This document shows positions 23,701-33,881 of a DNA stretch of 64,000 bases, piece after piece. The notes under the pieces are model-generated. The model saw only the letters and a list, made by a program, of their open reading frames with translations. It was not told where the DNA came from and made no database searches. The translations under genes and the position numbers were made by a program. The DNA is taken from positions 6,792,312 through 6,856,311 of the forward strand of contig NC_092675.1 of assembly GCF_964355755.1 (NCBI RefSeq), written 5' to 3'. The number at the start of each line of letters is the position of its first letter. The first letter of the stretch is position 1. Origin of the DNA: Antedon mediterranea. Lineage: Eukaryota; Echinodermata; Crinoidea; Comatulida; Antedonidae.

Positions 23701-24116
23701 ATTGGTCACATGCATCTAACCAGACAGGCCAGACTTAAGCCGGAATTCCGGATAAAAATCGTTAAACCGTTCATAGTAACGAATTCCGTATAAAACGTAC
23801 GTGTATGATCAAAAAACGTAACATAGCCACGAGGTGTCAGTGTGAACGTATCATAAGAGAACAATTTGTTTATACTGTAGGCCTATTATGATTTACGCAC
23901 AATTTTGGTTAAATACATTGATTGTAATTTTACAATGTAGGCCTACGGCATAGGTCAACCGTACATTTGCAATTTCGGATTCTTCCTAAAATCACTTTTT
24001 TATTTTGTTTAAAATTATAATAAACATAATTTATTGTTATTTTCAGGCTTGCGCTTTGTGGTACAGGTTATGGAATTAGACCGGAAAGAACAGCGTCTTT
24101 TAACAGACTTTGTTAA
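17797..24116 (+). CDS. Pancreatic triacylglycerol lipase-like secreted lipase, complete
   Basis: Nine exons: 17797-17863, 18627-18949, 20428-20539, 20844-20957, 21051-21161, 21513-21758, 23194-23350, 23468-23638, 24047-24116. All have GT..AG junctions with matching phases, giving 456 residues (human PNLIP 465). Residues 1-22 are a signal peptide ([16 protein letters not shown]). The alpha/beta hydrolase core follows: K-F-I-I-H-G-F, V-D-W, V-G-A-E. The triad is Ser146 in G-F-S-L-G, Asp170 in G-L-D-P-A-G and His252 in C-D-H-K-R-A. The Cys-Cys lid loop has 23 residues, as in human. A C-terminal PLAT domain spans about 325-456. The family hydrolyses dietary acylglycerols extracellularly. Two oddities: the elbow has Phe where the family has His (GHSLG), and the N-terminal Cys-containing ~30 residues of vertebrate enzymes are absent. 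An AATAAA lies at 24181. Confidence 0.93.
19650..20391 (+). mobile_element. 5'-truncated non-LTR retrotransposon (3' end of the RT ORF) in lipase intron 2
   Basis: Frames in 19680-20085 encode V-W-G-T-D, then [10 protein letters not shown], and later [12 protein letters not shown], motifs of the region downstream of reverse transcriptase in non-LTR elements. A one-base shift separates the two parts, so it is dead. The copy ends in a (TTA)n microsatellite (20359-20388) after AAATAAATA, the usual 3' tail type. It sits in sense orientation in the intron. Confidence 0.7.
21985..22799 (+). mobile_element. 5'-truncated CR1/L2-like non-LTR retrotransposon in lipase intron 6
   Basis: 22004-22261 encodes the familiar post-RT block: [35 protein letters not shown]. 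It ends at a premature stop. The 3' end carries the widespread TTTTGCGCTATATGAATTT tail and an (AAACCAT)n repeat at about 22769-22798. Non-functional fragment in sense orientation. Confidence 0.8.
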
Positions 24117-24916
24117 CGTCTGAAAACGAGAAACGAACGTTTGTAACAAGCATGATTGTAGAGTAGAGCTTTATTATTGAAATAAAAGAAATGTTATTTT
24201 TGCAAATTACCATTCCTCCAATAAACACTATTTCAATTTAGAATAAATATGCAACAATTAAAAAATCAAGATGACAATATACCGAAGAATAATAACTGTT
24301 AATTATACTAAAAATATTTAAATAGAATGTTAAACATTTTTTTTAGAAGATTAGTAGCAGCAATAATAAAAAAAAAGTGGCATCACTAACTGTTCTTCTT
24401 TCTTTTATTATAGACAGTAACTTATGATATATAAAACATTATATAAGATTTATTATTATACAGAGAAACACTTTGGACTAAAACTGGGAGCCTTTCATTA
24501 CCAATATATTTGAACTATTAAAACACTGTTTCCTAAACTTAAAGAACTAGCACAGCCAAGGCAATACATTGCTAAAACGTTATTGGTGTAAAAGTGTTGT
24601 TTTGGATATAAGCTGTTTTTCAGCAATATGAACAAGTCCTATTGATATTGCAGGGAGTGAATGCTTGTATTAATGTGGAATTCTTATCAATTGGACACTT
24701 TCCTGTAAAAACGAACAAGGTTAAATGTAATGTTTTAATGGGAAACCCTATTCAGGGGACGCCATATTATTAAGAGGAACTTGTTTGGGTTCCAAAGTTG
24801 TTTTCTTACGGGTTCTACAATAGTTTTTCAGTTACAAATACCACTTTATAACTATTTAGAGTATGTGTGCATACATCGGCAGTTTAACCAAACATCTAAC
24901 ATTACCTCGACAATAG
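24117..24916. other. Lipase 3' UTR and flank
   Basis: AATAAA at 24181-24186, 65 bases after the stop, is the likely polyadenylation signal. 24310-24405 resembles 7015-7110. No further gene. Confidence 0.5.
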
Positions 24917-24920
24917 TTAA

Positions 24921-25469
24921 AGATGTATTGTCTCTTGAAACACAAAAAATTGAAAAAAAAATATTCTAAATTTAAATTGGCCATATCAAAGTAATATTAA
25001 AGTTATTCACTTTAAGTCGAAAATTCGAGCCAAAAACAACAAGTTTACGTAATTAACAGGTAAATTAATTTGATTACATTTCATCTGGGAAATCGTCGCA
25101 AGCGAAAGTAAACAAAGATTTCAAACCATGAGTATGCATTATGCATGATGCTAATTAGGATTGTTTAAAACTCGTCACGGTTGAGAAGGTGTTTTCACAC
25201 AGATCGCGAGGAAGTTTTATGATTATGCATACAGAGTAGCCAAACAAGCGCATTGCATTATGAGATATGTTATGATTGAAAACTTGACCGGAAGTCAAAG
25301 TTATTTTTTGAACAAAAAAACATCTGTATTTCGGTTAAATAATTTTTTTTTTCGACTAATTTTTGGTGAAAGTTAATAACTATTATGATACTTCAAAATT
25401 ACCCACTTTTTTTCGAAATGAAAAAAAAAAAATTTTTTTTGGGGAATTAGTCAAAGGGACAATACATCT
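24921..25469. mobile_element. TTAA-flanked miniature element, family A copy 1 (549 bp)
   Basis: Ends AGATGTATTGTCTC and GGGACAATACATCT, flanked by TTAA at 24917-24920 and 25470-25473. The body matches the reverse complement of 36529-37071 almost throughout (GGCCATATCAAAGTAATATT, CGTCGCAAGCGAAAGTAAAC, GAAGGTGTTTTCACACAGAT, GCGCATTGCATTATG). No coding capacity. TTAA targets fit piggyBac- or Kolobok-type mobilisation; because the ends are palindromic there, a TA target is also possible. Confidence 0.85.
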
Positions 25470-26138
25470 TTAATGATCTTTTTGAATATTCGATTTTTCT
25501 GTCCGATTCACATTTTTCAATCCACAAGAGGAAGCATACATGAGAAGAAATAAAAGATTTATTTATTAGGCATATGGCTTAAAAATGTTAATTACATTTT
25601 GCCATCGTTTTTAAAACAAAATGGTGTAATTAAAATTTAAAATGAAAAAGATAGAGATTAATGTTCCACAGGTAATGCACTTTTGTATTAGCATGACCTA
25701 CGTCGTTATACTTACGATCAATAGCAGGAAAAAGTGAATTATTATACGGTAAAATTATTTTTCCAGTCCCAAAATACCATTCCGTAACCTTTACATAAAG
25801 TACACTACTACTATTACTATGCTTCTTAAATAAAAAAAATTGAAAAAAATACAATAATTTCACTCTTCCTTGATTTAAGTGTGTGTTCTGAAAACAATTT
25901 ACGCAAAAAGTACCGCAGCGTATTACGGCAAATATATTTGCGCTTCTCTAAAACCATTCCATGGTCAAAATTGCAGAAAAATATATTGTATTTGAGTAAA
26001 TATAAATACTGAGTGAACATCAAAATAAACTATACGACGACTAGATAATGCATGTTTATATTGAATAGTCATCATTTTGAAATCAGGAAGTTCCCCCACT
26101 TGTTTAGATGTATTCAAAATCATCTTTAGAAGATTTGT
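25470..26138. other. No gene seen
   Basis: 25575-25680 resembles 7340-7440 (TTAATTACATTT.GCCATC.TTTT and AATTTAAAATGAAAAA.AGAGATTA). This is a second shared block between the 7 kb and 25 kb regions. Otherwise this is the 3' flank of the LDLa gene. Confidence 0.45.
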
Positions 26139-29100
26139 TTATTTTTTAATGGTACTCATTGTGTGAACATTTATATTATCACTTGATTTAAGTGAGTGAT
26201 CAATGACAACAACGACGTACTTTCTGCGAATCATCACAAGTGCGATAACTGCAACAGTAGCAATAGTTAATGCAACAACCGTGCCCGCATAAACACTCCT
26301 CATATGATGAGATGTTTTCTTATTATTAGAACGAAAAGTAGTAGGTATGTCGTTGCTGTTACCATGGTTAACATGCCCGCCATTGGCTGGATACCGATTT
26401 TCTATTGTCACTGGCATGGATGTTTCTAGTCCTTTGATGACGTCATAATTATTCAATGTTTTCGTAACGGAGTCTGTCGGACTAGGTGTAGTTAGTTTTG
26501 CAATCAATTTTGTTTTAGCAGTAACTTTATATGTATGCACAACAATCTTTGTTGTTGGAGGCGCTTGATTATTTGGCTTTTCCTTCGGCTTCTCGGTTCT
26601 GTTCGCTGTATTTTCTGGAAATATAAAATACTTTAATAAATTAGAAGAAAACAAACACGTATTACAGTGACGATATTTATAGCCCACAAGTTGTCTCTAA
26701 GTTTATGTACTGGAAAACGTTCAACAAACATACATCATGAGAAATTTGTTGAAACATTGATTTATACAATAAAATACAATTATCTAAACAAAATTTATAA
26801 ATAAAGTTTTAAAGTAATTAAAATTGTGTTCCAAGTTTATGAATCAAAATATTGTTTACATTAATAACATCTTGCCTTGAAGAACAAAAACTAAATTTAG
26901 AGTAAAATATTAAAGTAATGTAGAAAAGCTGTCATATATTATAAAATGAATATTTATACCAGTTATACATCCTTGCTCATCACTTTTGTCTAGACAATCT
27001 GTTGTTCCATCACATCTAAATATAGTGGGTATACAATGGCCGTTCTCACATAGAAATTCACCAATACCAGAACAAGGCAGGCTAGGTGCAATACCTTTGA
27101 ATAAAACAATACGTTGGAGGAGTATTACAGCTATCACAATCGGAGAACTATGTCAAAAGTTTTCGTAACCGGATCAGAAAATGTTAAGAATGTGCCTATA
27201 CTTTGACATAGGGATCATCTTACTTTAAAATTTCAAACGATGTTTCAAACTTGACATTGTAGGTAATTAATTTTGCATTAGATGTCAAAACAGCCATAAA
27301 CATCGGTCAAATAATCATTGTTACAGAGGTACAATAGAAAACCACCCTAAAATAGCTGTTTTTCTGTGATTTCGTGCCGTTCAGCGGAAATCGCCAAAAA
27401 ACAAATTGTAATGTTCTTCACTTTATGAAAACTTAAGTCTTACTTGACAGACACCCTTCCTCGTCACTGTTATCAACGCAATCTGAAGATCCGTCACATC
27501 TGAACATAGCGGGTAGGCAGTGACCGTTCCTGCACAGAAATTCATCAGTGTTGGAACAATCGTTCGAAGGTATAGCTTAACGGAAGAAAATAATTATAAT
27601 TAGTCCAGGACCTGGGTAAGACTTTTATGTAGGCTTATTTAAGTTAGGAGAGAATATCTTAACTGTTTTAGGGTAATTTGACCCCTAGGAACAACATGGA
27701 ATATGTTCCAAAATCGCTAGCAAACAAAAAAATTGGGGTAAAAAGGTTCTAAACTTAAACTTGGCACCGTATTAATGTTTTTAAGTTAAACGGTCATTAA
27801 AATGACAATAGGTACACTGTATGGTATCAAATGTCCACAACATGTATTAGTGAGAAGTTGAATAAATAAAAAAAAAAGAATCATCCTTTTTAAATACTAG
27901 TTGGGTATCAGTGAATGGAACTTGTTGTGGACTTTCTGGCAACAATCCACACAGATTTTGAAAATATGACCTCTAGATGGTCGGAAATGGCCCTCTCACG
28001 TTATTACAAACTAACAATTGATATTTAAATATGAAAATTGAGGTAAGCCTACTCGCTTATTAAAAGGTGACATTTCCCCCATTTTGAGCAGGACTGTGGC
28101 GAGGTGATTTTTTTTTAATGATCGGAAATGGTGCTCTCGCACGTACAATTCATGATAAATGGCAACAATAGCTGGCCGGAAAATGACACTCACATAGCGT
28201 GTTAACAAGGCAATGATCGTATAGTCTACTTTTCACACTGGTAAACACGCGACTAGGGATAACATTGTTTGCATTCAATGCGAACGTCAGGGGGAAGTCC
28301 CTCTGATAAACATTTTAAAAAGTGACTTAAAAATTATTATGTTGGCCTAGTTAATAATATAATAGTGAAAGAGCGCGTGTTTAAAATATTGACGTTGTTT
28401 AAAGACTAAAATTAGCACGGCGCTGAAACAATGTGCTTTAATCAAATTGACAGTACTTTCCTTTTACGCTTTTTCCCAAATTTGTTTCCTTATAGTAGGA
28501 TATATTTTTTTTTTGGTCCAGATTAAAGGGCCTTTCACTCCTGTTCCGGCAAGGTTCTGGAAAATTCCAACCGAACGTCAATTGGTGCATAGCTGAGTGG
28601 AGCGTTGTGAAAACGAAACATTGATGTTTGATTCGCCGGACCGGAATCGTGCTGGAACAGGTGTGAAAGACCCTTTATAGGGACGTGCGGGGGGTTTTTC
28701 CCCTCTGGATCCGCCAATGCTCAATTGTATCTCATTATTTCTTACAACAATGACGTCCACTTTCATCGGTACCGTCTGCACAATGCACATTGCCATCACA
28801 TAGATACGTCAACGAAAGACATCTTTGGCCGTTGTCACATGTAAACTCTTTACAGAATGGTTCCTCTATAATTAAGAAGTTAATTATTACTTAGAAACAT
28901 TTTCAAGTACATTGAATTGAATGCAGCATGGAACTTATATAATTGGATATTGTATCTATCATGATTTGCATTGCTTAGGTCGAGCATTGCCGTTGTTTTA
29001 ATTAGAGAGTTTCATTTATTTGTTCACCTGGACCAGGTGTTATATCTACCTTACAATAAACCTGCTGCTCAAAGTTTAATCAAAACATACATTACTAATA

Positions 29101-31387
29101 AGAGAGAATATCTCGACCCACATGAGCTTACACCTAAAAATGTATATATTTTAAAATGTTTACAAATGAGATTGTGTAAATCCCCATCCCCCGCCCCCAT
29201 TTCTTTAAAAATAATTATATAAATATATAATTATATCACCGGGCAGTTTAGAATAATTGTTATGACACTGTCAGGACTTTACCCAGGATCCCTGGATTGG
29301 TAGCCAAGCATCATAACCACCAAGCCACAATAACTTACCGTAATCTAAGTCGCAATATTTTTCGTCACTACCGTCTATACAATCGCTTGAGCCGTCACAT
29401 CGTAACGTGTTTAGTATACACTGACCATCATCGCAAAGATATTCATGTTTCCCAACACATTCCAATGTTGCTGTACCTATCAAAATATATCACGAACTGA
29501 ATGTTAGTATTCATAGTTTCGTTTAAATATGCTACGATACTGAACTTACAGCCATTTACCCACAGTCAATTGCGGCTGCCTGGGTTCTGTTACCTTACAG
29601 TTCTTTATAATACTAACGGGCCTACTAACGATCAAATCTAATTCAAATGCTTTTTTTAATTTCGATCTAAATTAGTACATAATCTCTCCAAAAATTTAAT
29701 TCCATCACGAAACCAGTCATAACATTCAATCTTCGCGGCGGAAGTACAAAATGCTGTTGTATTTCAAAAGCCATAGCCATGGCTCTGTCAAAAGAAAAAT
29801 ATTTTACGAACGCGAAAAGATTTTGTTTGTACAAGAACATTTTTTTATTCAATTCATTGTACTATTGCAATTGTATCCCGGACAATTGAAAACCAAGAAA
29901 GACACCAAACAACTTAAAGAACTAGCCAATGAAAGATCAGACTGGAAGAAACTGATAAAATAGATTTACGGAGCAGCCCAAGCGGAAATGTCGGCAGACT
30001 TTTCAGCGGAAAGGCAGTAATCATCATCATCATTGCACGCCATGTGACCCACAATTGTCCAATCAAATGACAGGAATTTATTTAGGTGTTATATCATTTT
30101 AATTAATTTTTTTTATATTAGGCTTTATACGTTAGGCCTACTGAAATAAGACATACAATAAACTTCATGTTTTCTGGATAGCGGCAGACAAGATTTAGCT
30201 AAAATACATGAAATATTATAACGTTACCTGTAGCTCGATTTGCCAATATGTGTATACTTACGGCAATGTAAGCCCTCATCAGTTCCGTCAAGGCAGTCGG
30301 GTATACCGTCACACACGGATATAAACAGCAGACATTTATCTGAATCACATTCAAATGTATCACACACTAATAAGAAAAATATAATATTTAAAATCGACCG
30401 CAGATATCGTTAGGCCTACATAGATTCTCATTCTATACCTTCCACTTATTATTGATTGCTGTATATAGGCTTAATTCTTGATAATCCTCAGGCAGGCCGA
30501 GTTTATTTCTTTATTTCGCCTATCTATTATTAAGCTATCAAACATTATGTGAAGAAGAATGATGTCATATCACTACCATATTTGGTCATATCACTACCAT
30601 ATTTGGGCACATCACACTTTTTTGTCAAACATGTTTTATAGTGTGAACAGAGCTTTAGTCAAGGACTCGTACACCGTGTTCTAGCTACAGCATACACTAA
30701 ACATTCATGTATTTGGTTTTTAGAATGTGTCTATAGGATGTTCAAGGATTTCGGATCTTTAGTATATATAAGTAGTAGGCCTATATAGTAAGTATATATA
30801 GTATCTAATAATTTAAAATTAGGACATATTATTTACCCTGGGCTGATTTCAATAAAATAAAACTTGGTCGATAGAAACAATTGTGTTGAAAGTTTAGGGT
30901 TAAAAGTCAATATTCATCTGACTGGGTTCATGTTCGTTGGAAACATGGATATCTAGTTTCTTCTCTCCTTTGTTTATTTCTTGTTTAACCTGAGGTTAAC
31001 AAATGAAATCCAACTATCTTGTGCTTATAACAAGAATCTTATTTGATTTCTGCCCTATTATTACTCAGACTGTATTGATAACGTGTACGTTGCAAGTCAA
31101 ATATGCCTACACTGATTACTTTATCGAAGCTGAGTCAAAGGCTACAAATTATATTAAGGTTAATGTAAGAACGAGCATGTCTGGTAATTTATTTGAAAGT
31201 GTATTATACTTATGTAAAGTGGTAAAATGAAAACCATTAGCATGTAGTTAGCCAAAATGATCAGTCTGTCAATGGAGTATATTTCTCCATTGTATGTCTA
31301 AAAGTACCTACCTGATGGTGATGAGTTGACAGTCATATACGGCAAAATTATCAACTTGATTAAAGTGTAAATAGTAAGCCTATGCAT
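26139..31387 (-). CDS. Type I membrane protein with five LDL-receptor class A modules, complete
   Basis: Seven exons on the minus strand: 31387-31312, 30366-30262, 29476-29339, 28865-28746, 27575-27444, 27094-26960, 26614-26139. All have consensus junctions in phase 1, giving 393 residues. Exon 1 is a signal peptide ([20 protein letters not shown]). Exons 2-6 each encode one six-Cys LDLa module with the calcium-binding C-D-G...D-C.D..D-E pattern (for example [13 protein letters not shown]). Exon 7 encodes a Thr/Pro/Lys-rich stalk, one transmembrane helix (about 343-364, [12 protein letters not shown]) and a short ~29-residue cytoplasmic tail with no NPxY motif. LDLa modules bind lipoproteins, ligands or viruses; this gene's ligand is unknown. 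Phase 1-1 one-module exons make expansion by exon duplication easy. No orthologue recognised. Confidence 0.88.
27600..28220. other. LDLa gene intron, no separate feature
   Basis: AT-rich intron sequence with an imperfect repeat of a GGTCGGAAATGGYSCTCTCRC unit near 27978 and 28118. Open frames here have no support. Confidence 0.4.
28526..28675. mobile_element. 150-bp miniature element, TA-flanked, in an LDLa-gene intron
   Basis: Ends AAGGGCCTTTCACTCCTGTT and AACAGGTGTGAAAGACCCTT are inverted repeats, continuing into CCGGC/GCTGG. TA lies on both sides (28524-28525, 28676-28677). It sits about 70 bp from the exon at 28746. Confidence 0.7.
29262..29330 (-). mobile_element. tRNA-like SINE head next to a splice donor
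   Basis: On the minus strand the sequence reads TGTGGCTTGGTGGTTATG..GGCTACCAATCCAGGGATCC.GGGTAAAGTCCTGACA, resembling pol III A-box (TGGCTTGGTGG) and degenerate B-box (GGTAAAGTCC) spacing. It abuts the donor of the exon ending at 29339. It could be a decayed SINE; a functional tRNA is excluded by the B-box changes. Confidence 0.35.
30561..30654. mobile_element. Truncated copy of the AGCTCTGTCTAC miniature element
   Basis: Matches the right half of 891-1052 (CACTACCATATTTGGGCACATCACACTTTTTTGTCAAA.., ending GAACAGAGCT then TTA). The GTCATATCACTACCATATTT unit is duplicated in tandem. Left end absent. Confidence 0.7.
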
Positions 31388-32784
31388 CGTCGTATACGTG
31401 TCACTACAACGTAGACACAGTCGTACAATCTATGCACTTCCTTTAGCTAATTACTTCACCATCAATTACCAAATTATATAAAAATGATAGGCCTATATCT
31501 GTTTCTATCAATTAAGGAATAATCGCAGTAGGGAATAAAAAACCAATCAATAGCGGAAACACGTAGGCCTACTTTGCTGTTAGATTCTTTAAGGTTAAGA
31601 CGCTTCAAAACAGTGTTTGACAAACTTTAACTTGACACGACCTTTTTTAATTTCCCAAACGACAATGGGAACAAACCATTTAACAGAAAGGGTTTTATCA
31701 TTATTAGTTATTATCAGTATTATCATTTACAACATACATTCAAGAAAAATTAATTTAAATTTAAACATTTTAAAATAGTATGTAAACTATCCTGAATAGA
31801 TATTATTGTCCAATATAAAAGTTAAACAAGAAATATCTGGGGATTTGTTTTTCCCAAATACGCACAAAATAGGAAACAAAGTAAGAAATGGCAAGCTCCA
31901 GAGAACACGAGGGCCATAACGGTGAACTATAGCAAATATGTGACGAACAAGTCAACAGTACAGTATTAGTAAAATAACGTAAAGTTGTTTTTTTAATATA
32001 TAGCCTATATTTTTCTTTGGAAATCAACATAAAACGAAATAGTGGGAACAAAAACTTTCGGTTTCTTTAATCTCACCTTTTCTTTTTTGCGGTATCATGC
32101 GTGTGGTATAATTTAATTGTTCCGCATTTTTAGTATAAAAAAAAAATCGTAAAAAGGGAAATTTTACATGCCATGCATTTCAGTAGATCGAACTCTATCA
32201 ATCTATCCATACTTATACAATGCTTATTATAATATCAGGAACTCTATTCATAAATACCGTATATCTATAAATAAATAAATATAGGCCTAGAATGGCAATA
32301 CTTTTAAGATGATGTTAACACAATATATGTGCATAAAAGGCAATATTATAGCATAATTATTGAATTTTAAAAAGTGGAAAATAAATGGCAATATTAAAGA
32401 ATAATTTATTTAAAAAAGTGTTGCCATTTAAAAAAAAAATTCCTCTGGTCTGGAAATTTTTCGTTACTATGGCTCTATAAGATGATGTTCATAATATTAA
32501 TGAATATCATAATTATTGTTTTTTTTCCTCTTATTTCTATTATATTTAAATATTTGTACAAATAATTTCTCAAAACAATCTCAAACAATGTATTGATAAC
32601 AAAATCTATTTATAAGAAATCTCTCAGTTATTATTTAAGGCCTTATTCTAAAATTTAGTTTCGTAAATAATTTCTTTCTTAAAGATTACTGATAGTTATT
32701 ATAGTTTTATGTAGTATAATTTTGGATAGTAATATATTTCCGGCTGCAAAATGCGTGTTAGGGGCTGGAAATAAATGTATTAAT
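31388..32784. other. Upstream flank of the LDLa gene; no gene seen
   Basis: AT-rich. A minus-strand TATA-like stretch (reverse complement of TTATATAAAAATGA near 31470) may serve the LDLa gene. Short open frames lack support. Confidence 0.35.
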
Positions 32785-33139
32785 AAGAAATATTAATTTA
32801 TTTTTATTTCATTCAATCGAAACCAACAGCGATAATTACCGCCACTAACAGGACTGTACCTAGGTAAAGTACCTTGATTGGTCCTAACATTGATCAAGGG
32901 CTTCTCTCGTCCAGTACCCACCTTGACCATAGGAAAGGCATGACCCAATATGTCTGAGGCAGATACTAGATACAGGGGTTGCCATATGAGTCAGCAATGA
33001 ATGCTGATTTCAAATGTCTGACGGGACCCAGCTCCATATCAGCACCCGATATTCACGGATGGTCTCCCATCTAAGTACTAACAAGGCCCAACGTTGCTTA
33101 ACTTCGGTGGTCTGACGAGAACCGGTGTTTCAAAGCCGT
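32785..33139 (-). mobile_element. 5S-rRNA-derived SINE (SINE3-type)
   Basis: On the minus strand, 33139-33040 is a clear 5S rRNA relative: ACACCGGTTCTCGTC, CACCGAAGTTAAGCAACGTT, TTAGTACTTAGATGGGAGACC, and GAATATCGGGTGCTG. It retains the internal A-box and C-box regions. The 5' ~20 bases and the 3' strand of the terminal stem are not conserved. About 250 bases of unrelated body follow, ending in an A-rich AAATAAAAATAAATTAAT tail. A 5S head plus unrelated body plus tail is the SINE3 architecture; a genuine 5S gene would close the stem after GGTGCTG. Confidence 0.75.
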
Positions 33140-33734
33140 TAAATCAAAAACTTAATTTTATAACATCGACTAAATTAAATTATAAATTAAATTGTAATGA
33201 TGCAAAACATAACACGTTACGCAATACCGCTTCAATCATATGGGGAACAAGTGAGTTTATAGATATTAATAAGAATTTTGCTCATAGGTCAGCCTTTTGG
33301 CGCTTGGCTACGGATTTACCTGGAAAATGCATTCAATATCACGTTCATAGTTTTACACAGAGCGGCTTTTTCTTTGACTTAAACGATTAAAAAACAATAC
33401 TATGGTACAAAATGGCAGGATTATCGTAAACACATTTCCTTGTTTAATATTCAATTGAATAATCTAAAACGACGGGGAAGTTCTTGTATAAAAATTACAC
33501 CTTTAATACCACAACAATACAAATTCAATATGCAGATATCATTTTATGCAAAATAGTGTCTAATTAAAGTGATCGCGTTCAAATACAATCAGCTGACTAA
33601 TTGTCATAATTACTGATACAATGCAGAAAATATTTAGAGAAATTTCCAGCAAAAGAGTAATATTGCCAGTTTTACGTAATGATATTAATAGATACAACAA
33701 TATTGATTACAATATGGGTTGTTATTCCAAAAGG
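33140..33734. other. No gene seen
   Basis: A 98-codon frame begins inside the SINE and runs to 33390 without recognisable domains; not supported. Confidence 0.4.
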
Positions 33735-33742
33735 TATAAATA
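33735..33742 (+). promoter_or_regulatory. TATA box candidate for the IL-17-like gene
   Basis: TATAAATA lies about 147 bases upstream of the start codon, the same spacing as in the lipase gene. Confidence 0.45.
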
Positions 33743-33881
33743 TCACATTTGTTCTACTTGATATCATTCAATGGTTAGGCTCACACAGTAATTTATAATA
33801 ACACAGTTTTGTGGCGTGAACCACCACTTTTATTAATTTGATATAATTTGAAAGTTGCCGTTTATTGATCACAACACAGCA

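Noticed and set aside
26615-26687. Start codon upstream of the LDLa gene last exon
   Set aside because: The frame before 26614 is intron: a pyrimidine-rich acceptor ends at 26615 and the preceding exon joins in phase.
33040-33139. Functional 5S rRNA gene
   Set aside because: The terminal stem and the 5' ~20 bases are not conserved and the sequence runs into an unrelated body.
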